From Haemonchus contortus (taxonomy: Eukaryota > Nematoda > Chromadorea > Rhabditida > Trichostrongylidae), in NCBI GenBank assembly GCA_000469685.2, contig LS997562.1, positions 26,449,044-26,513,043 of the forward strand: DNA of 64,000 nucleotides. The letters run 5' to 3'. Both the position numbers and the translations under genes were made by a program. Below are positions 1 through 10,278 of this stretch, piece by piece (within the stretch, counting starts at the first letter, position 1; each line of letters begins with the position of its first letter). Below the pieces are notes generated by a model that was not told the DNA's origin, did no database searches, and saw nothing but the letters and a program-made list of their open reading frames with translations.

Positions 1-1032
1 GGAGGAGGCTCATTCAATGTCACTTGCCATCGTTGACACGCGAGAGGTGGAAGGGCATTATGAAATTTCTTGGGATTTTTGTAATAACCGTATAGGAGGC
101 TATTAAGCGATACAGAAAAAAGTTCGAATCAGAGACAAACCAGGAAAGGTAGAAAGGTAGAATGTTTCTGAAGATAGGACTATTAAAATGCTCCGTCTGT
201 CAATCGGTCGAGATTCTGGGTGACCCATCAAAAGCAAGTCAACGGGCACGGCTTACAGGAGTTATAGCGATGGAAGAATGTCATGCACGAGCTTCACTGC
301 CGTTCCTATCGCAGAAAGTCGAAAGTGATGACACGCAACCCTTCGTCGTTTTCTCTGATCAAGAAATTCTTCAAGATAAAGAAATTCCTCGCCAACCAAA
401 ACGTTCGCGTTTTGGAAAGAAACGCCTAGCGTGTAATATCTCACAGAATGGTTGTTATCAGACTAGAAAAATGATGTTTTCCGAGGAAATCACTGGCAAG
501 GGTAAGCCGCTCATGGTTTCTTCGGTGCAGGCATGAAAATTGACCAAGACCAGTACTCAAACGGCGTACTGATGGAAGTAAATGAAACATTGATCCGACT
601 ACGTTTACTGAAACATCTCGTAGTGCTTTCAGCAGGACGCTTCTCCAGCCCAAAGCGCCAAGCTTGCCCGCGAGTGGTGCCGACGCCAGCTGCCCGACTT
701 CAATGGTGAAGAGGAATGGTCATCCTATGTATTTTCCAGAATTTGACTCACTTGACCTCACGACTTGTCTCTGGTTAGAAGAGGACCTGTCGAGTTTGCA
801 GCCCTAGTTTGGAGTCCTAGAATGCAAAGACTGAAGAATGGCTGGGAAGAAATGGAGGAGGGCACCTGCGTGCCACATGCGATCAAGCCGAGAGCAAACT
901 TTGACTTCTATCCGCGCTCATGGGGGATATTTTCAAAGGCGACTGTAGCATGTTGGATTGCATCGTCTTTCGCAGCTGAAAAGTTTGAAATATATTGCTA
1001 TAAATCGGCGCCAATAATTATGGGACACCCTG
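1..1032 (+). pseudogene. 3' part of a maT-like (DD37D) Tc1/mariner transposase gene, decayed
   Basis: A cut-and-paste DNA transposase of the Tc1/mariner superfamily, read on the plus strand in several broken frames. Around 340-360 the words VVFSDQEI match the first catalytic Asp region. At about 625-700 QQDASPAQSAKLAREWC followed by RRQLPDF matches the second catalytic Asp block of maT-type transposases. A degenerate C-terminus (GWEEMEEGT) follows near 845. The element ends in a terminal repeat whose reverse complement starts CAGGGTGTCCCATAATTATT, ending at 1032 and followed by TA (1033-1034), the usual target. The 5' end lies beyond the window. At least two frame changes plus stop codons after the EEEWSS stretch make it non-functional. 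The family call rests on motif matches; the three other DD37D copies in this window support it. Confidence 0.62.
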
Positions 1033-1689
1033 TATATACATGTAATTCGATGTAATTTCTATTCATTAACTCCTTCCCTTCTGATATTAAGGAACTGATT
1101 GGAAACGGGATCAACTCAGTTCCCTACTCTTTTCGTATTTAGTAGCCTTCGCAGCCTCCTACATATTCGATTACGACCACAACACATCAAGGTTTTCTCT
1201 CAGTGAGCGATCGCGTTTCTTTTGATTCCACTACTGGCTGCGGTAACACATGAACAATAATACGGAAATCCTGACTGATTCATATTCATAATGATAAAGA
1301 TGGCCATGGAAGAGGACTTTTGGACAACGGAACGGCAGGTGATACAGACATTATCTTGATGAAGGGCAGAATTCAGCCGACAAATAATTATTGTTAAGAT
1401 CAGTGCAGCAGATCGAGGCTTTATAATCGTTAACAACGTCGCCAAACATTTGCACCATTTGCATTACTCTGTCAATGCCGAGCTCCTTTCGGGCTTTGTG
1501 TCTAATTTGCAGTGCCCGCATGTTTCTCTGCCTTCGCAAGTTTCCTGATTTTGAACTTTTCATTCGATGTAAAACGTAGAATAACGGCAAAGCCTTCTAA
1601 CTCCGTCACAAGGAAGACCATCACAATCTACTTTCCAGACACATTCGACTTTATCCACCAGAGTCAAGATTCCAATGTCAGTGTGAAGG
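1033..1689. other. Intergenic stretch, nothing recognised
   Basis: No supported gene, RNA or repeat. The open frames here are short and lack recognisable motifs. Confidence 0.4.
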
Positions 1690-1960
1690 GTTAACCCTTA
1701 CATCACCTGTATCACCTGCCGTTCCGTTGATTTCTCGAGCGAGTGACGTAACATTTCGTCCTTGTTGCGAGCCAGATTAGCCTGTTGGATGGCGCTTGCT
1801 GGAGGAACACGACAACAAGGTTCAGAGGATTTCTTCCGTTCAGAGCTTTCGTGAAGAAGCTAGTATCGCGCTGGCGGTCGTACTGATATTCGTTCAATGT
1901 TATTTCAGTGGGCTCTTGGATAAACACAGTAGTTTTGCCTTTCACAGCTCCCTATCAGTC
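1690..1960 (-). pseudogene. RTE-type LINE, 3'-terminal coding fragment
   Basis: The minus-strand translation contains SFFTKALNGRNPLNLV and WLATRTKCYVTRSRNQRNGR. This is the same C-terminal block as in the larger RTE copies at 17.0-17.3 kb and 27.0-27.2 kb ([21 protein letters not shown]). RTE elements encode one polyprotein with an AP-type endonuclease and a reverse transcriptase; only the last ~80 residues remain here. It is a 5'-truncated dead copy, as is usual for LINEs. Confidence 0.6.
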
Positions 1961-3129
1961 CTAACCTATTGATATCATTCGTATCCCTGCCTTCAGCGTT
2001 CGGATCCTATCGGCTGTATCCTTTCGAAACTTTAACACTCTAGACCCAAGGGAAGAGTTGTGACTTTTCCTCATAGACACACCCACCGACACACCACACA
2101 CGCACACCAACACACACATGCCGAAACACACAAATATCTACAGTCATACTCGACTAGTTACAAGGTAGGATACATCACAGTCTTCTTGCAAGAATGTGTG
2201 ATGATTGTGACAGTCAACAAAACTCACTTTCTTCGGGTTGTGATCGGGCGTGTGAAACTTGAGAAGTTCTGGAGACAGAGGATCGATTACTTGGAGAGGG
2301 CAGGTGTCGAGAATAGTAGCATTATCATCAAAAGTGAATGTTCGGCTTCGCGTCGGTCGTCCATATGCTGAATGTATCTGTGATTACTACCTGGAACCGG
2401 ATGGAACGCTTCCTCTCTTTTTTTATGGCATTTTTGAGTTTCCAAATTTATTTGGGTATTTTTTTGCAGACAAATTTAATACACACAATGGCTCACTGTT
2501 CGCTGTACAATAGACATGCAGTGTTAGTGAATCATCAGTTCAACATTCGATTGCGACTTTTCGCCATCAAATGTTACGCCACAGAAACTGACGCGGAGAC
2601 AAGAAAGGCTCGGCCAACGTAATAGTTGCTCGAACAAACGTCGTAAGCGTGGCTCACAAAAGCTCTATGTCGGGATCACTCCAGCCAGTAAGATCACTGA
2701 TGGGTTGCAAATCGTGCAATGGTTTCCTACATGGGACTTTTTGTCAGTAGCCACCAGACGATTTTTCGGTGCCACCTAAGAAAAAAATCATTCTAGGGTT
2801 GCATCCGAATATAACTTCTACCAAGTTGAATATAATTACTTCGAAGATTTTGGCGTTCTCCCAACGATTCGAACCTCTCAAACGGAGTTAATCAATCGCT
2901 CATCATTAAACTTATTCTTCTCGCTTGGAAAGCATAGAACGAGGCCATTAAAACCAATTATGAAGTATTACGATGGTCCAATCTCAAAACAATCTACTCA
3001 GGAATCTCGTTAATGTTCGAGCTCAGAACCTCCATAGAGACTTCTCCTGGTTCTCTTCAAACAGCTGTTTTTGATTTCTGCGCATCTCTGCCACCTCAAG
3101 GGGAAGATGGGATCGATCATGTAATGTAC
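1961..3129. other. Intergenic stretch with a CA-rich microsatellite
   Basis: No supported gene. The one clear structure is an imperfect CA/CAC-rich simple repeat at about 2078-2128. The open frames across it are low-complexity by-products. Confidence 0.4.
2078..2128. repeat. Imperfect (CA)n microsatellite
   Basis: Alternating CACA/CACC/CACG units over about 50 bases, directly visible. It explains the His/Thr-rich open frame starting at 2060, which should not be annotated as a gene. Confidence 0.8.
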
Positions 3130-3184
3130 CAATTGCCCACACACCCTTCTAACTGAAGGGAGGGGATTCGAATTTGTCTAGAGT

Positions 3185-3290
3185 TCGGCGCTGATACATT
3201 GCTAGTGTAATAAGGATTAACGCGTAACACTGAGTTCATCTCTTCGTATACTTGTGATGGGTGTCCCCCCCCCTCTCCATCACATAGATT
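3185..3290 (+). repeat. C-tract dispersed repeat, copy 1
   Basis: The series tgctagtgtaataaggatta, then a GAGTTCAT block, then GATGGGTG followed by a run of C recurs at about 47.75-47.84 kb, and inverted at about 47.45-47.53 kb. Three copies in one window, in both orientations, indicate a short dispersed repeat. No coding capacity is seen. Confidence 0.55.
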
Positions 3291-3602
3291 TTCACTGCTC
3301 TTATCAATGGTTACCACTCTATGCCCCCAATCATAGCGATCCCGTCACACCTAATGCAAGGTGCTCGAACGCCAATGATGCCATGTCAACTCGAAGACAC
3401 CTACCAATTGATAGCTTTTGGATACTGATGTTCGTTATGAACCTTTATCATGAGTTATCACTTGCTGTCACTATTCATTTCTGTTCCCTTTCCACTTCCC
3501 GTTATCCATTGAAGTACTCCTGTTGACGCGGAAAGCCTGGCATAGTTGGGCACTTTTGCCTATTGGAACATAATATGCATTGTTATCAGTTTCAAATATC
3601 TG

Positions 3603-3806
3603 TTATCTATACGATATGTGTCTATACGTTAGCATTCGCTCCTGGTCACCAGTATCCCTCTCTTCATTGCTGTAGAAGAGATACATTAACAAGAACTCAC
3701 TTAGATAGATGTGACCATACTGAAGTGATATATAGGAGACGATAGCTATCAAGTTTGCAAGAAGCAATGCAGTGATTACTATAGTACATAAAAGCTGCAT
3801 TCTCAA
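3603..3806 (-). CDS. Candidate first exon of a small secreted or membrane protein (weak)
   Basis: On the minus strand a nematode-like splice or trans-splice acceptor (TTTCATTTCAG, about 3816-3826) is followed within about 20 bases by an ATG. The reading starts MRMQLLCTIVITALLLANLI, a plausible signal peptide or signal anchor. A GTGAGT donor-like site follows at about 3694-3699, after TATCTAA, which would end the exon before most of the open frame. No family is recognised and no second exon was found with confidence. A hydrophobic frame with chance splice signals is an equally good explanation. Confidence 0.2.
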   Translation of the reverse strand: MRMQLLCTIVITALLLANLIAIVSYISLQYGHIYLSEFLLMYLFYSNEERDTGDQERMLTYRHISYR

Positions 3807-4202
3807 TATTCACTGAAATGAAAAGTAGGTGGTAGACGAAAAGACACAACAAACTGACTACAGACTAATTCACTAATCGCAACGAGTAGATGCTAGATTA
3901 ATGAGTAAAGTTCCTTATTTTGAGTGACGTGGATAGCTCTTAACTCGTTTGCTTTCCACTCTCATCGCTTACTTTCTAGAAGTCCACCAACATGAATGCT
4001 CAGTTGTATTGTGCTCTCATGTTTCAGGTGGTTTTTACATGTCTGAACCTCGCAAGATTATCATTTTATTTCTCCGTTGCCAGTGTTGGGTTCAATTCCT
4101 CCCTGATTTGTGACTCTTCAGGGAATCCACATCTAGAAAACCTGTACTGCTTATATTGTAGTGTCATTCGAAGTCTTAAGTTTTTTGGAGTTGATTGATT
4201 CC

Positions 4203-4320
4203 GTCTGAGAGATGCGCCCCACACTCGACTTCACACAGAGGTACCATTTAAGCGATCCCGAAGGGATGGAACGCTTGCTCAGTCTAGGCGGATCGAGCCA
4301 GGATTTGAACCCCTGGCCAT
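4203..4320 (-). repeat. tRNA-derived SINE, internally deleted copy
   Basis: On the minus strand GGGGTTCAAATCCTGGC is a Pol III B-box-like segment of a tRNA-related head. It is followed by the SINE body (CCATCCC, GGTACC) and a tail (GAAGTCGAGTG, then CTCAGACG) that match the plus-strand copy at 4514-4805. Most of the central body is missing. It lies head-to-head with the next SINE copy. Confidence 0.65.
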
Positions 4321-4329
4321 AGATGGTGA

Positions 4330-4513
4330 ATGGCCATAGGTGGTGTAGTGGCTAGTGAATTTCACACACGCATGGTCACGGGTTCGAATCCTGGATCGAC
4401 ATCCGCCTAGAACCCCATGCCTTCCATCCCTCCGGGGTCAGCGAATTGGTACCAGACTCGTCTGGGAAGATGAAAGCAGTGACTTGTTCACTGACTGGCT
4501 ACCACAGCCATAT
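4330..4513 (+). repeat. tRNA-derived SINE, 3'-truncated copy
   Basis: An A-box-like TGGTGTAGTGGCTAG at about 4341-4355 and a B-box GGGTTCGAATCC at about 4380-4391 mark a tRNA-like Pol III promoter head. The body then carries CCTCCGGGGTCAGCGAATTG and GACTCGTCTGGGAAGATGAA. The copy stops before the family tail, where the next copy starts. It is not a functional tRNA: no complete cloverleaf is visible and the SINE body runs on directly. Confidence 0.7.
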
Positions 4514-4805
4514 AATGGCCATAGGTGGTAAAGTGGTAAGGGACGCACTACCTCACACCCATGATCATGGGTTGAATCCCGGCTCGATATTCGCCTTGAT
4601 CAGCCATCTTCCATTCCTCGAGAGTCGGTTTATAGCTACCAGTCCCGTTTGGGAGGATAAGAGCACTGACCTGAACCGTGGGTCACCACAAATCACTGTA
4701 TAGGCCGCGTACGCATTTACTGTATAGGCCGCCCACTACGATTCTGAATAGAAGTCGAGTGCGTGGGCGCAACCCTCAGACGAGATTGATGAACTCCCAA
4801 ACACT
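4514..4805 (+). repeat. tRNA-derived SINE, near full-length copy
   Basis: A-box-like TGGTAAAGTGGTAAG, B-box-like GGGTTGAATCCCGGC (about 4570-4584), body with CCCGTTTGGGAGGATAAGAG, and a tail (ACGATTCTGAATAGAAGTCG then GTGGGCGCAACC). A minus-strand copy at 52.0-52.3 kb has the same order of blocks, which defines a ~270-290 bp family. The internal stretch ACTGTATAGGCCGC occurs twice here, a short local duplication. Confidence 0.72.
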
Positions 4806-4883
4806 TAATCTTTTATAGCGTCATTCTGGCTGAGAAAAATAGGACTATGGCAGGAAGGACAGTAAGCAGAGACTGATCATATA

Positions 4884-6107
4884 CAGGGTGCGCCGTAAAT
4901 ATGGCAACAAAAGAAATGGGCTACAGAAGCCGAAGTTCATATTGGTGTATGGTGATTTCATGTGTGTTATTTACTATGCATCGCATCCACAAGAGTAACA
5001 CACGGTGATCTTGTATAACCGTCTCCTGTACTAACGATAGCTCGAAGACTAACTTCAGCTACTCATCGACGGCGTCACGCAGTTTCTTGGAAAACTCCAG
5101 CCCGAGTTTTTTCATTGATTTTTCAGGAGTAGCAACATTGATGCGATTGGAAGCACAGGCTTTTATCTCCATTATGGACTATATCCAGCAACCCATCACA
5201 TTGTGGTCCGGGAAATTCGTAAGAGGATTTGAGGCTGGAGTAAGGTTGCGAACATTTACTCAGCACCAATATTGATCTTTTTCCATTTGTGAGCAAATGC
5301 GCCGTAGTTTTCAAATTAGACCCCCTAGAAAAATCTTTGACCCTCTGCTGCATCCTTTCAAAAACACCCTCCTTAAAGAGGTTCGGATTACATTTCGTAC
5401 TTTTCTCGACCGGAATTTGAGATATCGCATGATGGCAGAGACTCTAGCCCAAACATAATGAAAGAGAAAAACAGCTACGAGAGGCGATCTGACTCTTCTC
5501 AGCGGTTTGAGCACTCGTGATGAAATATACGCATACTCTGGTATCTCGACATTTCTCCACGCTGAACATCCGTTAGTCAGAAAAAAAGTGTGTCGAAGTG
5601 TGTTCCGCGCGCAAGTAGCGCACGGCATTATTTTTTTCTCCAAATTCTTCTCGTCAAGAAACTTATAAGGCTTCCAAATTCTATCTGAATACAATTGTAT
5701 TCACTCGGGGTAAACTCTTCCCAACTCAGTAGAACGTACAAATAGATCAGCAGTCATTTTTCTCGTGTTTCTGCAAGTTCTCCAGCGTGCTCCTTCCCAA
5801 GCAATTGTATTCAGAAAAGTGTTGTGTGTGAAGCAAGACGACTGTTTTGAGATTTGTCGCTGACCTGTCTACGCATCGCGAGCAAGAGACTGTCATAGGG
5901 GCAATGTTAAGAAGGGAAGCAATCTCGGAAAAGGACTCACAAGAAAGCTCCACCTTCTTTCTAAATGTGACGAATTGGAGGCATCAAAGTTGATATGTGG
6001 GTTAAGGTATATCATAAACATAAGGGAAGGTGCAGATTTGTGGAGTCCTTCCAACAAGGAAATAACGGAGGTCCGAAAAGTTGTTGCCATATCTATTCCG
6101 CACCCTG
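4884..6107 (-). mobile_element. maT-like Tc1/mariner element, complete ends, dead transposase
   Basis: The left end reads CAGGGTGCGCCGTAAATATG and the reverse complement of the right end reads CAGGGTGCGGAATAGATATG; both are flanked by TA (4882-4883, 6108-6109). The length of 1,224 bp is normal for Tc1/mariner elements. The ends resemble those of the 22.9 kb element (CAGGGTGCGGC), so the two are probably related lineages. Confidence 0.75.
5100..6090 (-). pseudogene. Degenerate maT-like transposase inside the 4.9-6.1 kb element
   Basis: Minus-strand frames contain an N-terminal helix-turn-helix remnant (SFSEIASLLNIAPMTVSC near 5900) and a C-terminal remnant (SIMEIKACASN and FSKKLRDAVDE near 5070-5180). 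The latter matches the usual 'YSIWxxLExKAC...LRxAVD' end of maT-type transposases. The catalytic core between them is badly scrambled and I could not assign the Asp residues. Frame changes and stops occur throughout. Function in the family is TIR binding and cut-and-paste transposition; this copy cannot act. Confidence 0.55.
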
Positions 6108-6109
6108 TA

Positions 6110-7329
6110 TGTCATGTGTCTGTCATTCGTAGCCAGAGCGGAAAAACATAAGTTAGTTCTTGAACTGTGCCATACTCAGTGCCATTGCAACACGGTATAA
6201 CACGCAACACCATAAAAATTCTTGTTATGAGTACTGACACTGTTACGTATGGCCCTTCCCCCCCCCCCCCCCCCCAACATTCTTACCCTAATCGGTATTA
6301 TGGAAGTGACAAACAAACGCTCATCAGGGTAGCTGAACCGGGCAGATGGCTCAGTTTTGTTATTACTCGCCATCAGCCCTGATAATACGGAAGGCTTCCT
6401 CGATGAGGAACGACTCAAATAGTTGAAACGGTTGGTGGGGTAGGGTACAAGCGCTTATCTCGAAATGGGTTCGAAGCTCTGAGAGAGTTATTGAATCAAA
6501 GCCACTGGAGCGAATCAACTGCTATAGCGCCGGTAATGATGGCGTTATCGCTATCATTACGTCAATTCAGGTGGCATAACAGACCTTCCAGATTTTCTCC
6601 TCTCTGTGAGCCAGACTGTCTCCTTCCTGTGAGCCACTCTTTCTCCTGCCTGTGAGCACTTAGTTTCTTATATCACCTCTTATCACTTTCATCACAGCAA
6701 CCGATATACCTACCTTTTCTGTTTTTTCAATAGTCTCGTGGCAGACCACGAGTTTCATAATATTCCTGTTTCTTATAGTCTGCTTACTGTAGTCATACTG
6801 TCATTCGGTAGATTTCGCTTCATTTGATTTCGTCACACGCACACTCCTTGTTTTACCATCTGTGGATGCTATAACATCTGTGTTGTGTTGCTCACGCATA
6901 TAAGCGCAGAAAAATGTTATATCATGCTTTTCACACAATACACACGCTACGCTTCCATCGGCAGTTTTGTTTTGCTGCTTTGACCAAAACAAGATAAATT
7001 AGAAACCAGAGAAGTTCGATACCCGCAAAGGTGAATACAGGAAACCCACAGAGGTTCAGCTTATTCAAGTGAAAATACTCTACCCGCATGGTACGATACC
7101 GGCAGTGGTATAACACCCGCAGAGCTTCGGCACTAACGCTGGTGCGAATACACCTCAATAGAAGTACACTAAAGTATTGGCGAAATGCAGTCAATCCGGC
7201 AAATCGACACTGCACAACGTTCTGACGCTGAAGTCGCTCATCGCGAATTTCCAGATAAATACGGCAGAAGAGACTTGCTCAGGCAATTTTGAGGAGGTGC
7301 AGTATAAGGAGACGTTGCAAGCAATAGAC
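6110..7329. other. Intergenic stretch with a poly-C run and a 23-bp tandem repeat
   Basis: A run of about 20 C at roughly 6257-6276 and a three-unit tandem repeat at 6595-6660 are visible. No gene is supported; the open frames at 6167-6418 simply read through the C run. Confidence 0.4.
6595..6660 (+). repeat. 23-bp tandem repeat, three units
   Basis: Three consecutive imperfect units built on TCTCCTnCCTGTGAGCCA. Directly visible; no coding or regulatory role can be assigned. Confidence 0.7.
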
Positions 7330-7690
7330 TCGATATCTAGACGAGCTATACAATGTGTATTATTGCGTACGTGTGGGCTCCAGTGCGAATATCTGACTAC
7401 AGGAAGCAAAACCACATTTAAAACTCTTTAAATGACAATGACAAGTTGAAAAACATTATTGAGGGCGAAAATACCCCATCTTTTCCATCTTCTCAAGGTA
7501 GGAAACTGGGCAGGGGATCGCAGCAGCAAAAAAGATATAGAAAATAACAGAATAAGTGTAAAATTTCACCTTACCATACACCAATCAGCTGATTGCGCGC
7601 TGAACGTGTGGGTCCATATTGGAATCTGTATCGCCTCGCCATCATCGGTTGATGGGCGTGGCGTCGGATCAATCCATTAATGGGGCTCCT
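7330..7690 (-). repeat. Diverged copy of the 28.2 kb MITE family
   Basis: Blocks CGAGCTATACAATGTGT, GTGCGAATA, a GGTAGGAAA block, TCGCAGCAGCAAAAA and GTGTGGGTCC appear in the same order as in the reverse complement of the TTAA/TA-flanked element at 28,185-28,714. The ends are too decayed to place, so limits are approximate. The open frame 7177-7431 overlaps this repeat and is not accepted as a gene. Confidence 0.5.
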
Positions 7691-9449
7691 ATTATGTCCT
7701 AGCTCTTGAGTTTTTGGGCCCGACGGCCTCATTTTTGTTGCCCTTGGGAGCAACTGGGTGGCTCTAGGGGAGACTTTAAGGAACCGTTCTTATAGCAACG
7801 TTTCCTTGATACCTTGCATGAGGACTTCAAGTAAGTTGTCCTTCATCCCAGCTCCGCATTTAGTCGGGAAAAGTGGCGTCAAAACACAGCAGAGAAGCGA
7901 ACCTTTGCTTCTAATTGGGACAGACACCGGAGACAAGAAGAAAATTCTGCAGTATTTGGAGTCTAAAAGTAATTCAAAAAAACCTTGCAACATCCCTTTG
8001 CTCACAATGGAAACGTGGACGATTTCTTGGGTGGATACATCTACCTCAAGAAAATGCAGTGTGATCAATGTAAAAGGGATAACTTTTCTGAAAAAATTAC
8101 CCATGAATAAGTGCCGTATGCAAATCGTCCTCCATACTAAATGATTAGCAGGCCCATTTTAAGCAATATCTCAGAGCTAGAGGCACAGGTGTCGTTATTG
8201 AAAATCCATTTCTTTTTTCATGACTGAGATAACGTTGCATGTCCTTCTCACTGATTAGCACTGTCTTCTTTCGAAGCCGTTGCCTATTTGTCGGCGATAA
8301 CGTCTAAAAACTGTTTCGCAAATATCCTAGTGTGACTGTGGGTGGAGTTGCGCCTAAAGCGAATCCATAAAAATTGAATCAAGAAGTTGGTAACGGGCAA
8401 AACTCCGGTAATTCAGTCACCTGTCTTTGCGAGGCTACAATTGTAGCTCATATCTCCTTCATCATAATGATGTACTGTGCGAGCAAGCACGACTTTTGTA
8501 AAACAGTCACACAGAGATTCTCATTCTGAGAAAGAGTTCTATATATGGAGACTGATAGACTTTTGCAAGGAAGAGGACACTTCAAAAAATCGAAGCCATT
8601 TACCACCTCCGTGGGATGGTTGGCATAGCCCAACAGAAATGTGTTCCACTACTCACGTGTTTGTCCAGTAACACATCTTCCTTACATCGTGCAGAGAAAG
8701 CCTTCGAGTCATGGAAAATTGAAACAAACTGGAATTCATGGATAGTGCTTTGCTGCTGCATCTCATCCAATTTCCAAACTTCAAGTGGCTTACTAACAAG
8801 CAAACAAGTGGGGACTGTTCAATCATGTGAGGCAAGTGAAAAAGAGAAGCTATAAGAAAATGCTCCCTAGCTGACATAGTGCTGAGTATGCGCTTCCCTC
8901 ACTTCTCTAGCATACCGTCAAGTTCCGCTAGTGAGTCCTGGCAGCTGTAGCAAAAAACAAATGAAGCATCATAAGAAGGAAAATTCAAGTGGTCATTCTG
9001 GCAAAGGAAACCTTCTGAATGGATAATCCTTGCTCTTCTTCTTTTTCTCTCTAGCAATAATTCCGCACCGTCAGTCACAGGATCTGCTGCTCTTGTCAGC
9101 CCTATCTGTTCTTAGTCCATCAACGACTTCTGCTGTCACTTGACTTTCGGCAAGGTTCTTTTTGATCACGTCCCGTCAGTTCTATTTTGGAGCTACTCGT
9201 TTCCTCTGCCTTTGAACCTGGAAGCCAGCTGTCATCCTGCCAGATGACTCTGGGGCTTTTTTCGGTAGATAGCATTAAGGGGGAATTGGTGTGATTGATG
9301 TGACCAGTATTTATCGTTAACGGTATCATCTTCTCTCATTCTTTATAATCCAGTTGAGGTTTTTCTCCGTAAACCGCAGCGGTACTCCTTCTACTTCGCT
9401 TTGTACTAGCAACTGCTGCCACGAGTCATGATGAAAAAACGTAGATTGT
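7691..9449. other. Intergenic stretch, nothing recognised
   Basis: The longest frame (7758-8144, 128 codons, plus) has no motif or splice context I can recognise and is overlapped by an equally long minus-strand frame, so neither is called. No repeat shared with the rest of the window was noticed. Confidence 0.35.
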
Positions 9450-9640
9450 TTTGACTTGATGTTTTGTTAACTGCTGTTATATCGCCGCAGCACGCGTTCC
9501 GAAAGTCTCACAAGGTTGGCGATTTATGGACAAAACTTCTGTTTCGGACAGGACTCGAACCCGTTCTTGAGTAAGTACGGGTTGTCCCATCCGAGACTGA
9601 AGTTTTGTCCATGAATCGCCAACTTTGTGAAAACGTAGAT
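9450..9640 (+). repeat. Dispersed long-hairpin repeat, copy 1
   Basis: A lead-in (GACTTGATGTTTTGTTAACT, then CCGAAAGTCTCACAAGG) is followed by a palindrome at 9508-9630. The left arm GGTTGGCGATTTATGGACAA pairs with the right arm TTGTCCATGAATCGCCAAC, with a further inner pairing around AAACTTC. The same lead-in and hairpin recur at 45,168-45,335. The loop contains GGACTCGAACCCG, the reverse complement of a Pol III B-box-like sequence. Confidence 0.7.
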
Positions 9641-10224
9641 TATTTGTGCAACCTACTGAGAATTCTACTCTACATAGCGAAATGATTGGTGGCGCTAGTA
9701 ATCCAGAAATTTTGTGGTGTGCAGCACCGAATCCGCCTGCGGTATCTCGCTGCAATCCCAATCTTCTTTTTAAAGTCGATTATCGGGGGTGGGCGAAATT
9801 CGATCAGCAAAATAGACGTATGTCAATCACTGCCCATGTTTTCTACCTTGCTTGTTGAAAGATAGTTCTCATCATTGCTAATCATCAGGGCTTTTCTTTT
9901 TTCAGTTCAGCCAGCTACCACCTCCCCACTCAAACGCTCAACATGCAGGGAAAGTCAACATATCGCTGTCCACACGCAAAAGCTTTGAGGATCTGTCAAG
10001 GAGATTTAGGTAACAGAAGTCGTGTCAATCATACTCCTCAGTTACCTCTTTTTTGTGCTTTCTTATTGCTGTGTGTTTCTTTTTTCTTACTCCTACGCCT
10101 TTCGATGAGCAGCGTGATTCTTCTCACTCTGTTCTCGGTTTGTCCGAGACCTTCGAGAAATCGTAGGTCTCAAAAAAAGCGAGAGAGCACTCCAATCGGT
10201 TACGGGTGACTGATCAATCATTCG
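9641..10224. other. Intergenic stretch, nothing recognised
   Basis: Contains a hydrophobic open frame (9943-10209, plus) with no recognisable family. No repeat or RNA gene is supported. Confidence 0.35.
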
Positions 10225-10278
10225 GTCGAGAAGTTCGTGGTGTTCTCGGTATGAAGTTGTGATATAGCCTCGGCCAAG

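Noticed and set aside
162..536. 124-codon plus-strand frame as an independent gene
   Set aside because: It overlaps the decayed DD37D transposase reading (VVFSDQEI) and continues into broken frames, so it is part of the transposon remnant.
2060..2371. His/Thr-rich 103-codon frame
   Set aside because: Its N-terminal part is a (CA)n microsatellite; the rest has no motif.
4378..4395. B-box GGTTCGAATCC as a tRNA gene
   Set aside because: No complete cloverleaf is visible and the SINE body follows directly; the same head occurs in several SINE copies.
6801..6992. Possible BED-type zinc finger (minus, CVLCEKHDITFF)
   Set aside because: Only one Cys pair and one plausible His are present, and there is no transposase or regulatory domain nearby.
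7758..8144. 128-codon plus-strand frame as a gene
   Set aside because: An equally long minus-strand frame overlaps it; no splice context, motif or repeat relation supports either.
9943..10209. Hydrophobic 88-codon frame as a membrane protein
   Set aside because: Low-complexity Leu/Phe/Ser content from T-rich DNA, no other support.
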